Of a stretch of DNA of 64,000 nt, positions 1-8,504 are shown in pieces. Both the position numbers and the translations under genes were made by a program. Origin of the DNA: Maritalea mobilis. Lineage in GTDB: Bacteria; Pseudomonadota; Alphaproteobacteria; Rhizobiales; Devosiaceae. Numbering within the stretch: the first letter of the stretch is position 1; the number at the start of each line of letters is the position of its first letter. Where the stretch lies: assembly GCF_004363175.1 (NCBI RefSeq), contig NZ_SNYR01000001.1, forward strand, positions 1 to 64,000, given 5' to 3'. The notes under the pieces are model-generated. The model was not told where the DNA came from. It worked only from the letters and a program-made list of their open reading frames with translations, and made no database searches.

Positions 1-2046
1 ATTACGTTTACGCCAGGTTCTGATGCGATCAGCACGATTGTGTTCTCAACGGATGTGAGTAATCTCAGCGGCGGTCTGACTTGGGTACGTGTGTCTGATA
101 CACAAATTACAGGTTCCGATGGCGGGGACACGATTGTGACGCTTGATCTGAGCGTTGTGGGTGATGTTGCGACGGTGACCGCAACCTTGAACGACAATTA
201 TGATAGCCACCCCAGCTTTACCGCCGATGATCTTCAGGCGTTGGGCAGCGTGACCGTTGTGGCGACCGATACAGATGGGGACGAAGCCGAGGGCACTGTT
301 AATCTGAGCGTATCTGACGATGTACCATCGTCATTCAACCCGCAGAGCGGCACGTTGCTCAACGAAAACGGTGCCACCTATGTTGGTGCGCTCGATTTTG
401 ATGGCAATGTTGATAACAATGTGGGTGCGGATCAGAATGGGGCAATCAGTTTCGCAGCGGCGCTAGATGGTGCGGATAGCGGCCTAACATCTGGTGGTTT
501 GGCGATTACATACTACTTGACTGATGGCGGCGCCACGCTGGTTGGCACAACCGGAGGTGATGCGAGTACGGGAATCGTGTTCACTGTTGAACTAAATCAC
601 GACACCAGCGATGCAACAGATGATAGCTATACTGTCACAATGTCTGGCACAGTTGATGGTGGCCAAACTGACATCGTTTTTGATGCGAATTCTGGTTATG
701 CATTTGTTGGTGGTAATGATCCTTGGTCTGGCTTTACTGATGGCAGCGGCAATAATCTAGACTTGCTTTTGACGCCTATGGATGGCGGTGTGAGCGACGG
801 AACCACCAACACGAACGCAAACTCTGGCGGTGTTAATGACAGCTTCATTGACGCGGGCGAAGCAATGCGTCTGGACTTTGTGAATGATCTTAGCGGAAAC
901 CCAGCCAACTCAGGCGGCGGTTCTGCTGACTATAGTGATGGTTTCAATCAGGACCACACATTTACAGGACATTACAACGTGAATGGTGCAACAGCGACAT
1001 TTACCGGAATTAGCGGTGGTGGGTCGAACCCAATAAGCGAAATTCGGATAAAAGCATTTGATGATCCAGATGGCGATACAACGGTTGGCGATGGCACGAA
1101 AGAGTCCATTACTGCAGTGTCGATTATGTATAACGCCGCTGTGGGTACGCTAACATTTGACGCGATCGGAACAACGGCGACAAACATTACCGTCGGGGGC
1201 GTCACTTTTACCGTGCAATTTGTAATGACGGCTGGCACCTATGATGTTTTGATTGACGGTGTTGTTTCCGATACCCAAATCGCCACCTTCACGGCAGATG
1301 GGTACAACAGCGTCGAATTTCACCACGAGTCAGGCCAGGATTTCCAAATTGGTGAGTTCGGCACAACTGTGACTGACCCAGGTGAGCCAGTGCAAATTGC
1401 ATTGGATCTGGAATTGACGGATGCTGATGGTGACAGTTCAACCGGCACCTTGGACATCAACTTGCTGCCGGAAGCACCCGCGACAGTGGATGCGAACTCA
1501 GTTTCGGTTACGTCGCCCTATATTTTAGGCACGAACAGTGCGGCAGAGACGCATTTCCTTGGTTCCGGGGCGAATGAGGACATCACCGGCACAGCGGAAA
1601 CAAACATCATGTTCGGCGGCGGGGGGAATGACACGCTAAACGGTCTTGATGGTCTCGACTTCTTGTCTGGCGGTGATGGTGATGACGTTCTTATTGGTGG
1701 CCTTGGCTCCGACACAATGGAAGGTGGTCTCGGCGCTGATACATTCAAGGTGGACAGTGACTCAGCTGGATTGACCATTGAGGATGTGATTGCTGACTAC
1801 AATTATGGCGAAGGTGACGTTGTCGATCTGTCCGACTTGTTCGGCGCCATAGGTGCTGTGGATTTGGATGATGACGGCTTTGTTTCCATTGCAAGCACTG
1901 GCAATCCAAATGAATATACCATCAAAGTTGATACTGATGGCGGTGGAGATTCATATGTCGATGTGGCCATCATCACAATTGACGATGGCAATAAAATCAA
2001 CATTCTATTTGATACTGGCCAAGATCAAGACGTAGATGTGATTTAA
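1..2046 (+). CDS. C-terminal part of a giant RTX adhesin (type I secreted, LapA-like)
   Basis: The reading frame is open from base 1, so the true start lies upstream and only the last 681 residues are visible. The protein is acidic, rich in Gly, Asp and Thr, and almost free of Cys. Repeated Ig/VCBS-like modules end in similar strands, with DTDGDEAEGTVNLSV near residue 88 and DADGDSSTGTLDINL near residue 471. Residues about 539-580 hold Ca-binding RTX nonapeptides (GGGGNDTLN, GGDGDDVLI, GGLGSDTME). The last hundred residues resemble a type I secretion C-terminal target domain. Such proteins are exported in one step by an ABC exporter and act as biofilm or surface adhesins. The neighbouring LapG-type protease supports a LapA-like retained adhesin. 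The N-terminal retention module and cleavage site are outside the window. Confidence 0.85.
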   Translation: MTFTPGSDAISTIVFSTDVSNLSGGLTWVRVSDTQITGSDGGDTIVTLDLSVVGDVATVTATLNDNYDSHPSFTADDLQALGSVTVVATDTDGDEAEGTVNLSVSDDVPSSFNPQSGTLLNENGATYVGALDFDGNVDNNVGADQNGAISFAAALDGADSGLTSGGLAITYYLTDGGATLVGTTGGDASTGIVFTVELNHDTSDATDDSYTVTMSGTVDGGQTDIVFDANSGYAFVGGNDPWSGFTDGSGNNLDLLLTPMDGGVSDGTTNTNANSGGVNDSFIDAGEAMRLDFVNDLSGNPANSGGGSADYSDGFNQDHTFTGHYNVNGATATFTGISGGGSNPISEIRIKAFDDPDGDTTVGDGTKESITAVSIMYNAAVGTLTFDAIGTTATNITVGGVTFTVQFVMTAGTYDVLIDGVVSDTQIATFTADGYNSVEFHHESGQDFQIGEFGTTVTDPGEPVQIALDLELTDADGDSSTGTLDINLLPEAPATVDANSVSVTSPYILGTNSAAETHFLGSGANEDITGTAETNIMFGGGGNDTLNGLDGLDFLSGGDGDDVLIGGLGSDTMEGGLGADTFKVDSDSAGLTIEDVIADYNYGEGDVVDLSDLFGAIGAVDLDDDGFVSIASTGNPNEYTIKVDTDGGGDSYVDVAIITIDDGNKINILFDTGQDQDVDVI

Positions 2047-2051
2047 ACTTG

Positions 2052-2085
2052 AAAAGGCTGGTGGCTGCAATGTCGCCAGCCTTTT
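2052..2085. terminator. Bidirectional hairpin terminator between convergent genes
   Basis: The arms AAAAGGCTGG (2052-2061) and CCAGCCTTTT (2076-2085) are perfectly complementary. The A-run before and the T-run after let the stem work as an intrinsic terminator in both directions. It sits just past the adhesin stop and overlaps the stop codon of the convergent protease gene. Confidence 0.8.
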
Positions 2086-2983
2086 AGTTTGAGGCGACCA
2101 ATTGAACTTTTGCAGTGTTTGGTTTGCTGCGGCCATGAATATAGGCAACGTCTGCAACGAATGAGAAAATCGGCATATAGTTTGGAAATGCAGATTGCTC
2201 GGCGATATTATTGCTCAAATTATCAAGAATAAATGTGTTGCCGCCAACATGAACTGCCAACACAGCGTGATATAGATTGCGACGGGTGTCTTTCAGAACA
2301 ATCAACTGAAGCTGAGATTGGTCGTAGCCCAGAGCGCGCAACGCCCAATACTTTGCAATTGCAAAATCTTCACAATCGCCGGCACCGCGTAATGCAAGTT
2401 CGGCAGGCGTTGCCCAATAATCGCTTTTGCCAAATGCCTTTATATCATCGCGATAGGTGATGGCTTTATTTACTGTGCGGTTGATTTGGCTAAGCTGCTG
2501 AAACGAACTCGCGCGTTGTAGTGCTGGCAAAAGATTCTGCATCTTTTTGGCGAATGGCGTATTGCACGCGCCAGAGGCAAAATTACAACCGTCACCATAA
2601 AGCGCCGAAAAGTCGCTGCTAGAGATTGCTTGCCAGCTTTTATTGCTTGGCAGGTTAGGCGCCAATACCGCCACAGAATTGAGCACATCATAAGCAGGAA
2701 TGTCGAATTCTTGCCGCACAACGGGTGTGGATTTGCGTTGATCAACCAACATCCGAACGCGCTGTGCAAGTTTATGATTGTCATTTGCTTTTGCGCGATC
2801 TGCAGCTGTAGTTATAAAATCTTGCATGAAGTTTTGCGCCGCACGGTTCAATAACTCAAAACTTCTCCGTTCTACTTGATTCAAATCGGCGAATTCTGGT
2901 GTTTTCGCAGATAGGTTAAAAGTAGAAATAATTAAAAATATAAAGCAAGACGCTGTTTTTATAGCAATTGTTATTTTACTCAT
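2084..2983 (-). CDS. lapG: LapG-type periplasmic cysteine protease (transglutaminase-like, BTLCP)
   Basis: In known systems LapG cuts a LapA-type adhesin near its N terminus in the periplasm and releases it from the cell surface when the c-di-GMP sensor LapD lets it go. The 299-residue protein has the bacterial transglutaminase-like cysteine proteinase fold signature. The catalytic Cys lies in GAGDCEDFA (about residue 204), the His in YHAVLAV (about 238) and the Asp in ILDNL (about 254). I chose the ATG at 2983 because GGAGAG lies just upstream and a clean signal peptide follows (basic start, long hydrophobic stretch, cut after LSA). Two earlier in-frame ATGs (2995, 3007) lack a ribosome site. 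It is convergent with the adhesin, its probable substrate. No LapD or c-di-GMP gene is in the window. Confidence 0.85.
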   Translation of the reverse strand: MSKITIAIKTASCFIFLIISTFNLSAKTPEFADLNQVERRSFELLNRAAQNFMQDFITTAADRAKANDNHKLAQRVRMLVDQRKSTPVVRQEFDIPAYDVLNSVAVLAPNLPSNKSWQAISSSDFSALYGDGCNFASGACNTPFAKKMQNLLPALQRASSFQQLSQINRTVNKAITYRDDIKAFGKSDYWATPAELALRGAGDCEDFAIAKYWALRALGYDQSQLQLIVLKDTRRNLYHAVLAVHVGGNTFILDNLSNNIAEQSAFPNYMPIFSFVADVAYIHGRSKPNTAKVQLVASN

Positions 2984-3234
2984 GACGCTCTCCATTGAGA
3001 TTATCATGAGGGTTATTTAATAAATATAGGTCAATTAGTTAGGTTTATTTATATTTACTTAAAATGATAAAATTTTATGCAAATTCAGGTCGGTTGTGTG
3101 GTTTTGCCTTTGGGATGGCTTTTGCGGGTGTGATTTCTCCCAGCTTTGGGCTAGGCGAATGTGTTATCGCGGGTGTAACCTGAAGGTATGTGATCTGGTG
3201 CATTTGCCGGATGGGGAGCTTTGGAGGAGGCTTT

Positions 3235-4806
3235 TTGTCGGACGCAGGGAAGTTTGTTGCTGATATTGTTCGGGCGTTAAAGGCTGGGAATGTTCAAGGG
3301 GCCGAACGGCTGGTGCTGGAGGCAGGTGGGCCGTTTTTTGCGTTTACTTTAGGCTATGAAACGCTTGACGAAATTTTCTCGTCGGCACCCGAGGGGATTG
3401 CTCAAGAAAGCGAAATCTTTTTGGTGGCCATGTGTTTGAGCCTTGTGAAGCACGGGCGGGCACGACGCGCCAAGGCTTTGCTGTATGATGAAGAGCGAAG
3501 TTTTGCGCCATCCTATATCTTTGTGCTGACGGAGCTGATGGTGCATATCCATTTGGGCGAGCGGGTGAGCAAAAAGCAACTCAGAGCGTGGGAGCAATTG
3601 GAGGGGCGGTTGCCCTTGGGCGAGCATCTGTTCAGCGGGCTCTATTACAATTCAATGCTTGTTGTGTATGGGCGCCTAAACATGATCTCGGAAGCGCGGA
3701 TGATCGGGGCGCAGGCGCTCGAGACATATGAAAAGGCGAAGCAGCCTTATCTTCAATTTTTCATACATTTGCATTTGGCTGATTTGGCAATAATTGAAGG
3801 TAAACTGCGTCAGGCTAAGCAGCATTTAAAGGCAGCCGAGCGATTTTTTAAGATCGCGAATATTTGTATTTCAAGTGAGAAAGAGCTTATCGAGGCGCTG
3901 TGGCTGACGATTGATTTCGAGGCAGGGGAGTTTGCCCACATTCCTGAGCGTGCTGCGAAAATCAGGCAAGCTCTTGTTGATGGCGACAGTTGGTCAGAAA
4001 TCTTTATCGAAGTAAGCCGTATCGGTGCACTGAGCATTTATTTTCTGGAAGGCCGGAAAAAGGCAATTGCGTTTTTGCAGGAATGCCAAGTCGATTTTCA
4101 CCGTCGCCATGGAGATTTTTCGCTGGCGATTGAGGCGATCCAAGCCCATATCGAGCATATTGACGGGCTGCAAGATCAGGCCAATTACTTTCTGTATGAT
4201 CTCGATAAAGCGGCAATGTATAGCCCGACCGGGATTGTGATTTCTGAGACCATGTCCCTCAAGCTGAACCCGGAAAAGGTGTTGGACAAATTCTCTATCG
4301 ATGAACGCAATGTGCGCAGCAACGTCATGTCTGAATTGGCACGCGCTGCAGTTGCTCAATCAGAAAAACAACGGTCGAAAATGCGGCAGCATGTAGAAAA
4401 TGCCATGCGTATTGCGGCCCATGAGAATTTGGCGTCGATCTTTTTGGAATATCGCGAAGTGGTGTCCAAAGTTTCCTCCCAACTCGCAACAGGCAAATTT
4501 GCGCGCGGTCATAAGCGGCTCGCCTACTTCGCGAAGCAGGTGCACCGGATTATTCGCAAAAGCTATATCGCGCCAAAAGAATTCCAGAAATACAATATGT
4601 CAGCCCAACAATTGCGCATTTTGAATGCGTTGCAAGATGGCGGATCAAACAAGAAAATCGCAGTAAATCTGGGGCTTACAGAGGCTGCAGTGAAATATCA
4701 CCTCACCAATTTGTTTAAGATTTTTAACGCAAGGTCGAGAGGTGAATTAATTGAAATTATTGATAAAATTTCCAATAATGAAAAAAGCTATACTTTTAAG
4801 AGTTAA
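3235..4806 (+). CDS. LuxR-family regulator with TPR-like body, no MalT ATPase
   Basis: The C terminus (about the last 60 residues) is a LuxR/GerE DNA-binding domain, with QQLRILNAL, then NKKIAVNLGLTEAAVKYHL as the helix-turn-helix. The remaining 460 residues are all-helical and Ala/Leu-rich, like the TPR half of MalT-type regulators. No P-loop is present, so the ATPase half of MalT is missing. I prefer the TTG start at 3235 because GGAGGAGG lies just upstream (3223-3230); in-frame ATGs at 3190 and 3211 have poor sites. The gene is 67 bases upstream of and collinear with the ABC/HyuA/DUF917 operon, which makes it the likely regulator of that operon. Its ligand is unknown. Confidence 0.75.
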   Translation: MSDAGKFVADIVRALKAGNVQGAERLVLEAGGPFFAFTLGYETLDEIFSSAPEGIAQESEIFLVAMCLSLVKHGRARRAKALLYDEERSFAPSYIFVLTELMVHIHLGERVSKKQLRAWEQLEGRLPLGEHLFSGLYYNSMLVVYGRLNMISEARMIGAQALETYEKAKQPYLQFFIHLHLADLAIIEGKLRQAKQHLKAAERFFKIANICISSEKELIEALWLTIDFEAGEFAHIPERAAKIRQALVDGDSWSEIFIEVSRIGALSIYFLEGRKKAIAFLQECQVDFHRRHGDFSLAIEAIQAHIEHIDGLQDQANYFLYDLDKAAMYSPTGIVISETMSLKLNPEKVLDKFSIDERNVRSNVMSELARAAVAQSEKQRSKMRQHVENAMRIAAHENLASIFLEYREVVSKVSSQLATGKFARGHKRLAYFAKQVHRIIRKSYIAPKEFQKYNMSAQQLRILNALQDGGSNKKIAVNLGLTEAAVKYHLTNLFKIFNARSRGELIEIIDKISNNEKSYTFKS

Positions 4807-4873
4807 ACTAGACTGATTAGCGCCTTCCGTTTTGGGTGAGATGCCGCAACCATACCTGTGAGGGAGGATTGCG

Positions 4874-5896
4874 GTGTTTTATTATTTGCTGAAAAGGGCG
4901 GCTTCGCTTTTTCTTGTACTGGTTGGCTTAGCCATTCTCATATTTGTTATTGCACGAATTGTGCCGGGTGATCCTGCGCGGATTGCGCTTGGCCCGCTGG
5001 CATCTGCCGAGCAGGTGGCGCAAATGCGCGAGCAAATGGGGCTGGACCTGCCATTCCATACTCAATTGTGGAACTATCTGGTGGGGCTTACCCATGGTGA
5101 TTTCGGCAAATCCTTGCTGACCAGCCGACCAGTTTCGGCAGATATTATGCAAGCCTTGCCCGCAACGCTTGAATTGGTGCTCTTCACCATCGTCATTCAA
5201 ATCGTACTGTCCATTCCGCTTGGCGTGTTGGCCGCGATCTATCGTGACACTTGGGTGGACAATGTTTCCCGGATTATTTCGCTGATCGGGGTGGTGACAC
5301 CGGGCTTTGTGCTCGCGATCATCCTGCAGCTGATGGCGAGCTATGTATTCACCTTTTTCCCTGTGACCGGACGCCTCGATGGCGGGTTGGATTTCAGCGC
5401 AGATGTAACGGGCCTTCTGCTGATCGACTCTATTTTAGCTGGTCGGCCAGATGTGTTCGGCGATGCCTTCATGCATCTGATTTTGCCCGCAACGGCACTG
5501 GCGGCGGCAGGCATTGGGCAAGTGATGCGGATCACGCGGTCTTCAATGATTGAATTGAGCGGCCGAGACTTTGTGGAAGCGTCGCGGGCCTATGGCGTGC
5601 CAGAGCGCGTGGTGACGTTCAAATATATACTGCGGCTCGCCTGTGTGGCACCCTTGACCATCTTGGGCTTGGAATTCGCTTCCCTGATCGGCAACGCCTT
5701 TATCGTTGAATTTGTGTTCAGTTGGCCGGGCATTGCCAGCTATGGCGTGCGCACAATCTTGCAGAAAGATTTGAACGCAGTGATCGGCGTGGTGCTGGTA
5801 TCTGGCCTGTTCTTCGTGATTGCCAATCTGGTGATTGATATTTTGCTGGGCATTTTAGATCCCCGCCATCGGTTAAGAGAGGGGGCGTCCAAATGA
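4874..5896 (+). CDS. ABC transporter permease, DppB/OppB type
   Basis: This is one of the two membrane subunits of a dipeptide/oligopeptide/nickel-type importer. The 340-residue protein starts with the usual DppB N terminus (a TM helix, then IVPGDPARIALGP) and has about six membrane helices. The inner-membrane coupling loop (EASRAYGVPE) is near residues 236-245. The GTG start has GGGAGG eight bases upstream. It ends in a 4-base ATGA overlap with the second permease, so the two are translationally coupled. It heads the structural part of an operon that includes HyuA-like and DUF917 enzymes, so the imported substrate may be a cyclic amide or modified peptide rather than a plain dipeptide. Confidence 0.92.
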   Translation: MFYYLLKRAASLFLVLVGLAILIFVIARIVPGDPARIALGPLASAEQVAQMREQMGLDLPFHTQLWNYLVGLTHGDFGKSLLTSRPVSADIMQALPATLELVLFTIVIQIVLSIPLGVLAAIYRDTWVDNVSRIISLIGVVTPGFVLAIILQLMASYVFTFFPVTGRLDGGLDFSADVTGLLLIDSILAGRPDVFGDAFMHLILPATALAAAGIGQVMRITRSSMIELSGRDFVEASRAYGVPERVVTFKYILRLACVAPLTILGLEFASLIGNAFIVEFVFSWPGIASYGVRTILQKDLNAVIGVVLVSGLFFVIANLVIDILLGILDPRHRLREGASK

Positions 5897-6783
5897 GTGT
5901 CGACAGCACAACCACCACCCAAGGCACTGCACACCGCAATATGACCAGTGGGCAAATGGCGTGGTATCGCTTCACGCGCAACCCAGCAGCCATGATCGGT
6001 GCCTTTATTGTCATCTCCGTGATTGTCGCCGCGATCTTTGCGCCATTTCTTGCGCCATCGCCACAATCTGCCGGGTCATTCGTCGACTTTAGAAATCGGC
6101 ACACGGCACCCAATGCAGAATTTTGGTTCGGCACCGACAATGTGGGACGTGACATTTTCTCCCGCGTGCTTTTCGGCTACCGCGTTTCGCTGGGCATGGT
6201 GATTGGCGTGTTGGGCTTTGCCGTGCCATTCGGGGTGGTGCTTGGCCTTGCCGCGGGCTATTTCGGAGGCTGGATCGAATTTGCCATTATGCGCTTTACA
6301 GACGTGATGCTGGCCATTCCGCCTTTGGCGATGGCCCTTGCGATCACGGCGGTGCTTTCACCCAATTTGATCAATGCGATGATCGCCATCACCATGCTGT
6401 GGTGGACCTGGCACACGCGCCTGATCTACCGCATCGTAAAGGCGCAAATGAGCGAAGATTATGTGGAAGCCGCGAAAGTGGCGGGCGCAAGCCACACGCA
6501 CATTATGTTCCGCGAATTGCTGCCTAATTGTGTGTCTGCCATTTCGGTGAAAATCTCACTGGACGCTGGCTTTGTGATCCTGTTCGGCGCAGCGCTCTCT
6601 TTCCTTGGTCTTGGCGTGCAACCGCCAACCCCAGATTTGGGCACAATGGTGAGCACCGGCTCCGAATATTTGCCTGAATATTGGTGGGAAGCGCTGATGC
6701 CGGGCCTCGCCATTCTGTACGCCATTCTCGGGTTCAACCTGCTGGGCGATGGGCTGCGCGACATGATGGATGTGGAGGTGTGA
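5893..6783 (+). CDS. ABC transporter permease, DppC/OppC type
   Basis: This is the second membrane subunit of the importer. The protein has 296 residues, with an N-terminal cytoplasmic tail and one TM helix (about 35-58). The typical DppC segment HTAPNAEFWFGTDNVGRDIFS follows from about residue 70, then five more helices and the coupling loop EAAKVAGASH. The family's GLGVQPPTPDLG motif is present near residue 240. The start overlaps the upstream permease stop by four bases. The stop overlaps the start of the ATPase gene by one base (TGATG), which shows tight coupling of all three subunits. Confidence 0.92.
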   Translation: MSVDSTTTTQGTAHRNMTSGQMAWYRFTRNPAAMIGAFIVISVIVAAIFAPFLAPSPQSAGSFVDFRNRHTAPNAEFWFGTDNVGRDIFSRVLFGYRVSLGMVIGVLGFAVPFGVVLGLAAGYFGGWIEFAIMRFTDVMLAIPPLAMALAITAVLSPNLINAMIAITMLWWTWHTRLIYRIVKAQMSEDYVEAAKVAGASHTHIMFRELLPNCVSAISVKISLDAGFVILFGAALSFLGLGVQPPTPDLGTMVSTGSEYLPEYWWEALMPGLAILYAILGFNLLGDGLRDMMDVEV

Positions 6784-8492
6784 TGATGACGACAACTCCA
6801 ATTCTCGACATCGACAAGCTCAATATCAGCTTTTCAACTTACGGCCACAAATCTCACACTCTTTTTGATGTGTCGATGACCATCAATGAAGGCGAGCGGG
6901 TTGCGCTTATCGGTCAATCTGGTTCCGGCAAAACAGTGACCATGCGCACCATTATCGGCACCTTGCCGATGCCGCCGGCAACCATTGAGAGTGGCTCAAT
7001 CAAATATAAAGGCAAGGAACTTCTAAGCCTTTCGAAGCGTGAGCGCGACGGATTGAAGGGGGCGGGGATCTCGATCATCTTGCAAGATCCACTACTTTCC
7101 TTCAATCCGGTTCTGACCATCGGCAAGCAGATGGACGATATTGTTCGTTTTGCAGACATTCGTTATGGGCAAAACCGCTCTGCCGACGCGCGCAAAAAGC
7201 ACATCATTGAAACTTTGGCGAAAGTGCAACTGGCCGATGGGGCGCAGATTATGGGGTCTTATCCCATGATGCTTTCTGGCGGGATGCGCCAAAGGGTGTT
7301 GATCGCCATGGCGCTGCTGAACAAGCCCAAACTGCTCATCGCCGATGAGCCGGGCACGGCGCTTGATGTGACAACACAACAAGAAATTTTGGACCTGCTG
7401 AATGCGCTGGTGCGCGATGAGGGGCTGTCGCTACTGTTGATCACGCACAATTTGGGCGTGGTGCGCGAAATGGCAGACCGGGTCTATGTGATGGAGCGGG
7501 GACATATTGTTGAAACGGGCACACTTGAAGAAGTGTTCTCGGCTCCCAAACATCCATACACGATCAAGCTGATGGAAGCAGTGCCACCGCTTTATGGCTC
7601 GCGGGTACGCGACATTGAAAACAAGGCGGACAAAAACACAGAAATCAAAATTTCGAACATCAGTAAAACCTTTGTCCGGCGCGGCGGTTTGCTCAATCGG
7701 CCAATTGGCGAAGTGCAGGCGGTGAAAAACGTTTCGCTGGAGATCAATCGCGGCGACATTTTTGGCATCGCGGGAGAGTCCGGCTCGGGTAAAACCACCT
7801 TAGCCAAAATGCTGCTGGGCCTTTATGGACCGACGTCGGGCGATATTCAGTTCAATGGCAAAAGCCTGAATGAACTACGGGGTACCGTTGAGTTCAGAAA
7901 ATTGGTGCAGATCGTTTATCAAAATCCCGGTTCGTCTTTGAACCCGAAGAGAACGATTGCCGACCAACTGGCCGTGCCATTGCACTTCACAGGTTACGAC
8001 AAAGCTCAAATCAAAGGCAGGGTTGCGCAGCTGCTGGATATGGTGGATTTGCCCGCGCATTACGCCTCCATGTATCCGCATGAGCTGAGCGGTGGGCAAA
8101 AACAACGGGTCGCCATCGCGCGTGCGCTTTCCGTGGAGCCTGAAATTCTGGTGTTGGACGAGCCAACGTCCGCTTTGGATGTGTTGGTGCAAAACACGGT
8201 GATCGAGTTACTACACCGTCTGCGTGAAGAACTCAATCTCACCTATGTGTTCATCTCTCACGATTTGTCGCTGATGCGCAATTTCTGCAACAAAATTGCC
8301 GTGATGTTCCGCGGCGAAATGTGTGAGCTTGGCGCCACCAAAGATGTGTTTGCCAACCCGCAGCACAATTACACCCAGGCCCTGATCAGCTCCATTCCGG
8401 TGATCAGCGCTGAAGAAGAAAATCTCAAACCAAAACTAACAAAACAAGAACGCGCGGCGGTGCTGGCCACCTCAACCGCGCTTGGTAAGTAA
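6783..8492 (+). CDS. Fused double ATPase of the ABC importer (DppD-DppF fusion)
   Basis: This single 569-residue chain carries both nucleotide-binding domains of the importer. Domain 1 has Walker A GQSGSGKT (about residue 45), signature LSGGMRQRV and Walker B LLIADEPGTALD. Domain 2 has Walker A GESGSGKT (about 331), signature LSGGQKQRV and Walker B LVLDEPTSALD. A short linker joins them. It energises uptake at the cytoplasmic face of the two permeases. Start choice lies between tandem ATGs at 6783 and 6786; GGAGG at 6774-6778 spaces better with the second. The PGTALD in the first Walker B, in place of the usual PTTALD, is a minor change. The second peptide-type system in this window uses two separate ATPases. 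Confidence 0.92.
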   Translation: MMTTTPILDIDKLNISFSTYGHKSHTLFDVSMTINEGERVALIGQSGSGKTVTMRTIIGTLPMPPATIESGSIKYKGKELLSLSKRERDGLKGAGISIILQDPLLSFNPVLTIGKQMDDIVRFADIRYGQNRSADARKKHIIETLAKVQLADGAQIMGSYPMMLSGGMRQRVLIAMALLNKPKLLIADEPGTALDVTTQQEILDLLNALVRDEGLSLLLITHNLGVVREMADRVYVMERGHIVETGTLEEVFSAPKHPYTIKLMEAVPPLYGSRVRDIENKADKNTEIKISNISKTFVRRGGLLNRPIGEVQAVKNVSLEINRGDIFGIAGESGSGKTTLAKMLLGLYGPTSGDIQFNGKSLNELRGTVEFRKLVQIVYQNPGSSLNPKRTIADQLAVPLHFTGYDKAQIKGRVAQLLDMVDLPAHYASMYPHELSGGQKQRVAIARALSVEPEILVLDEPTSALDVLVQNTVIELLHRLREELNLTYVFISHDLSLMRNFCNKIAVMFRGEMCELGATKDVFANPQHNYTQALISSIPVISAEEENLKPKLTKQERAAVLATSTALGK

Positions 8493-8504
8493 AGCGAGGG
8501 GACA

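Noticed and set aside
1615-1740. Short tandem repeats resembling a repeat array
   Set aside because: They are RTX nonapeptide codons in frame with the adhesin, not a CRISPR array or a DNA satellite.
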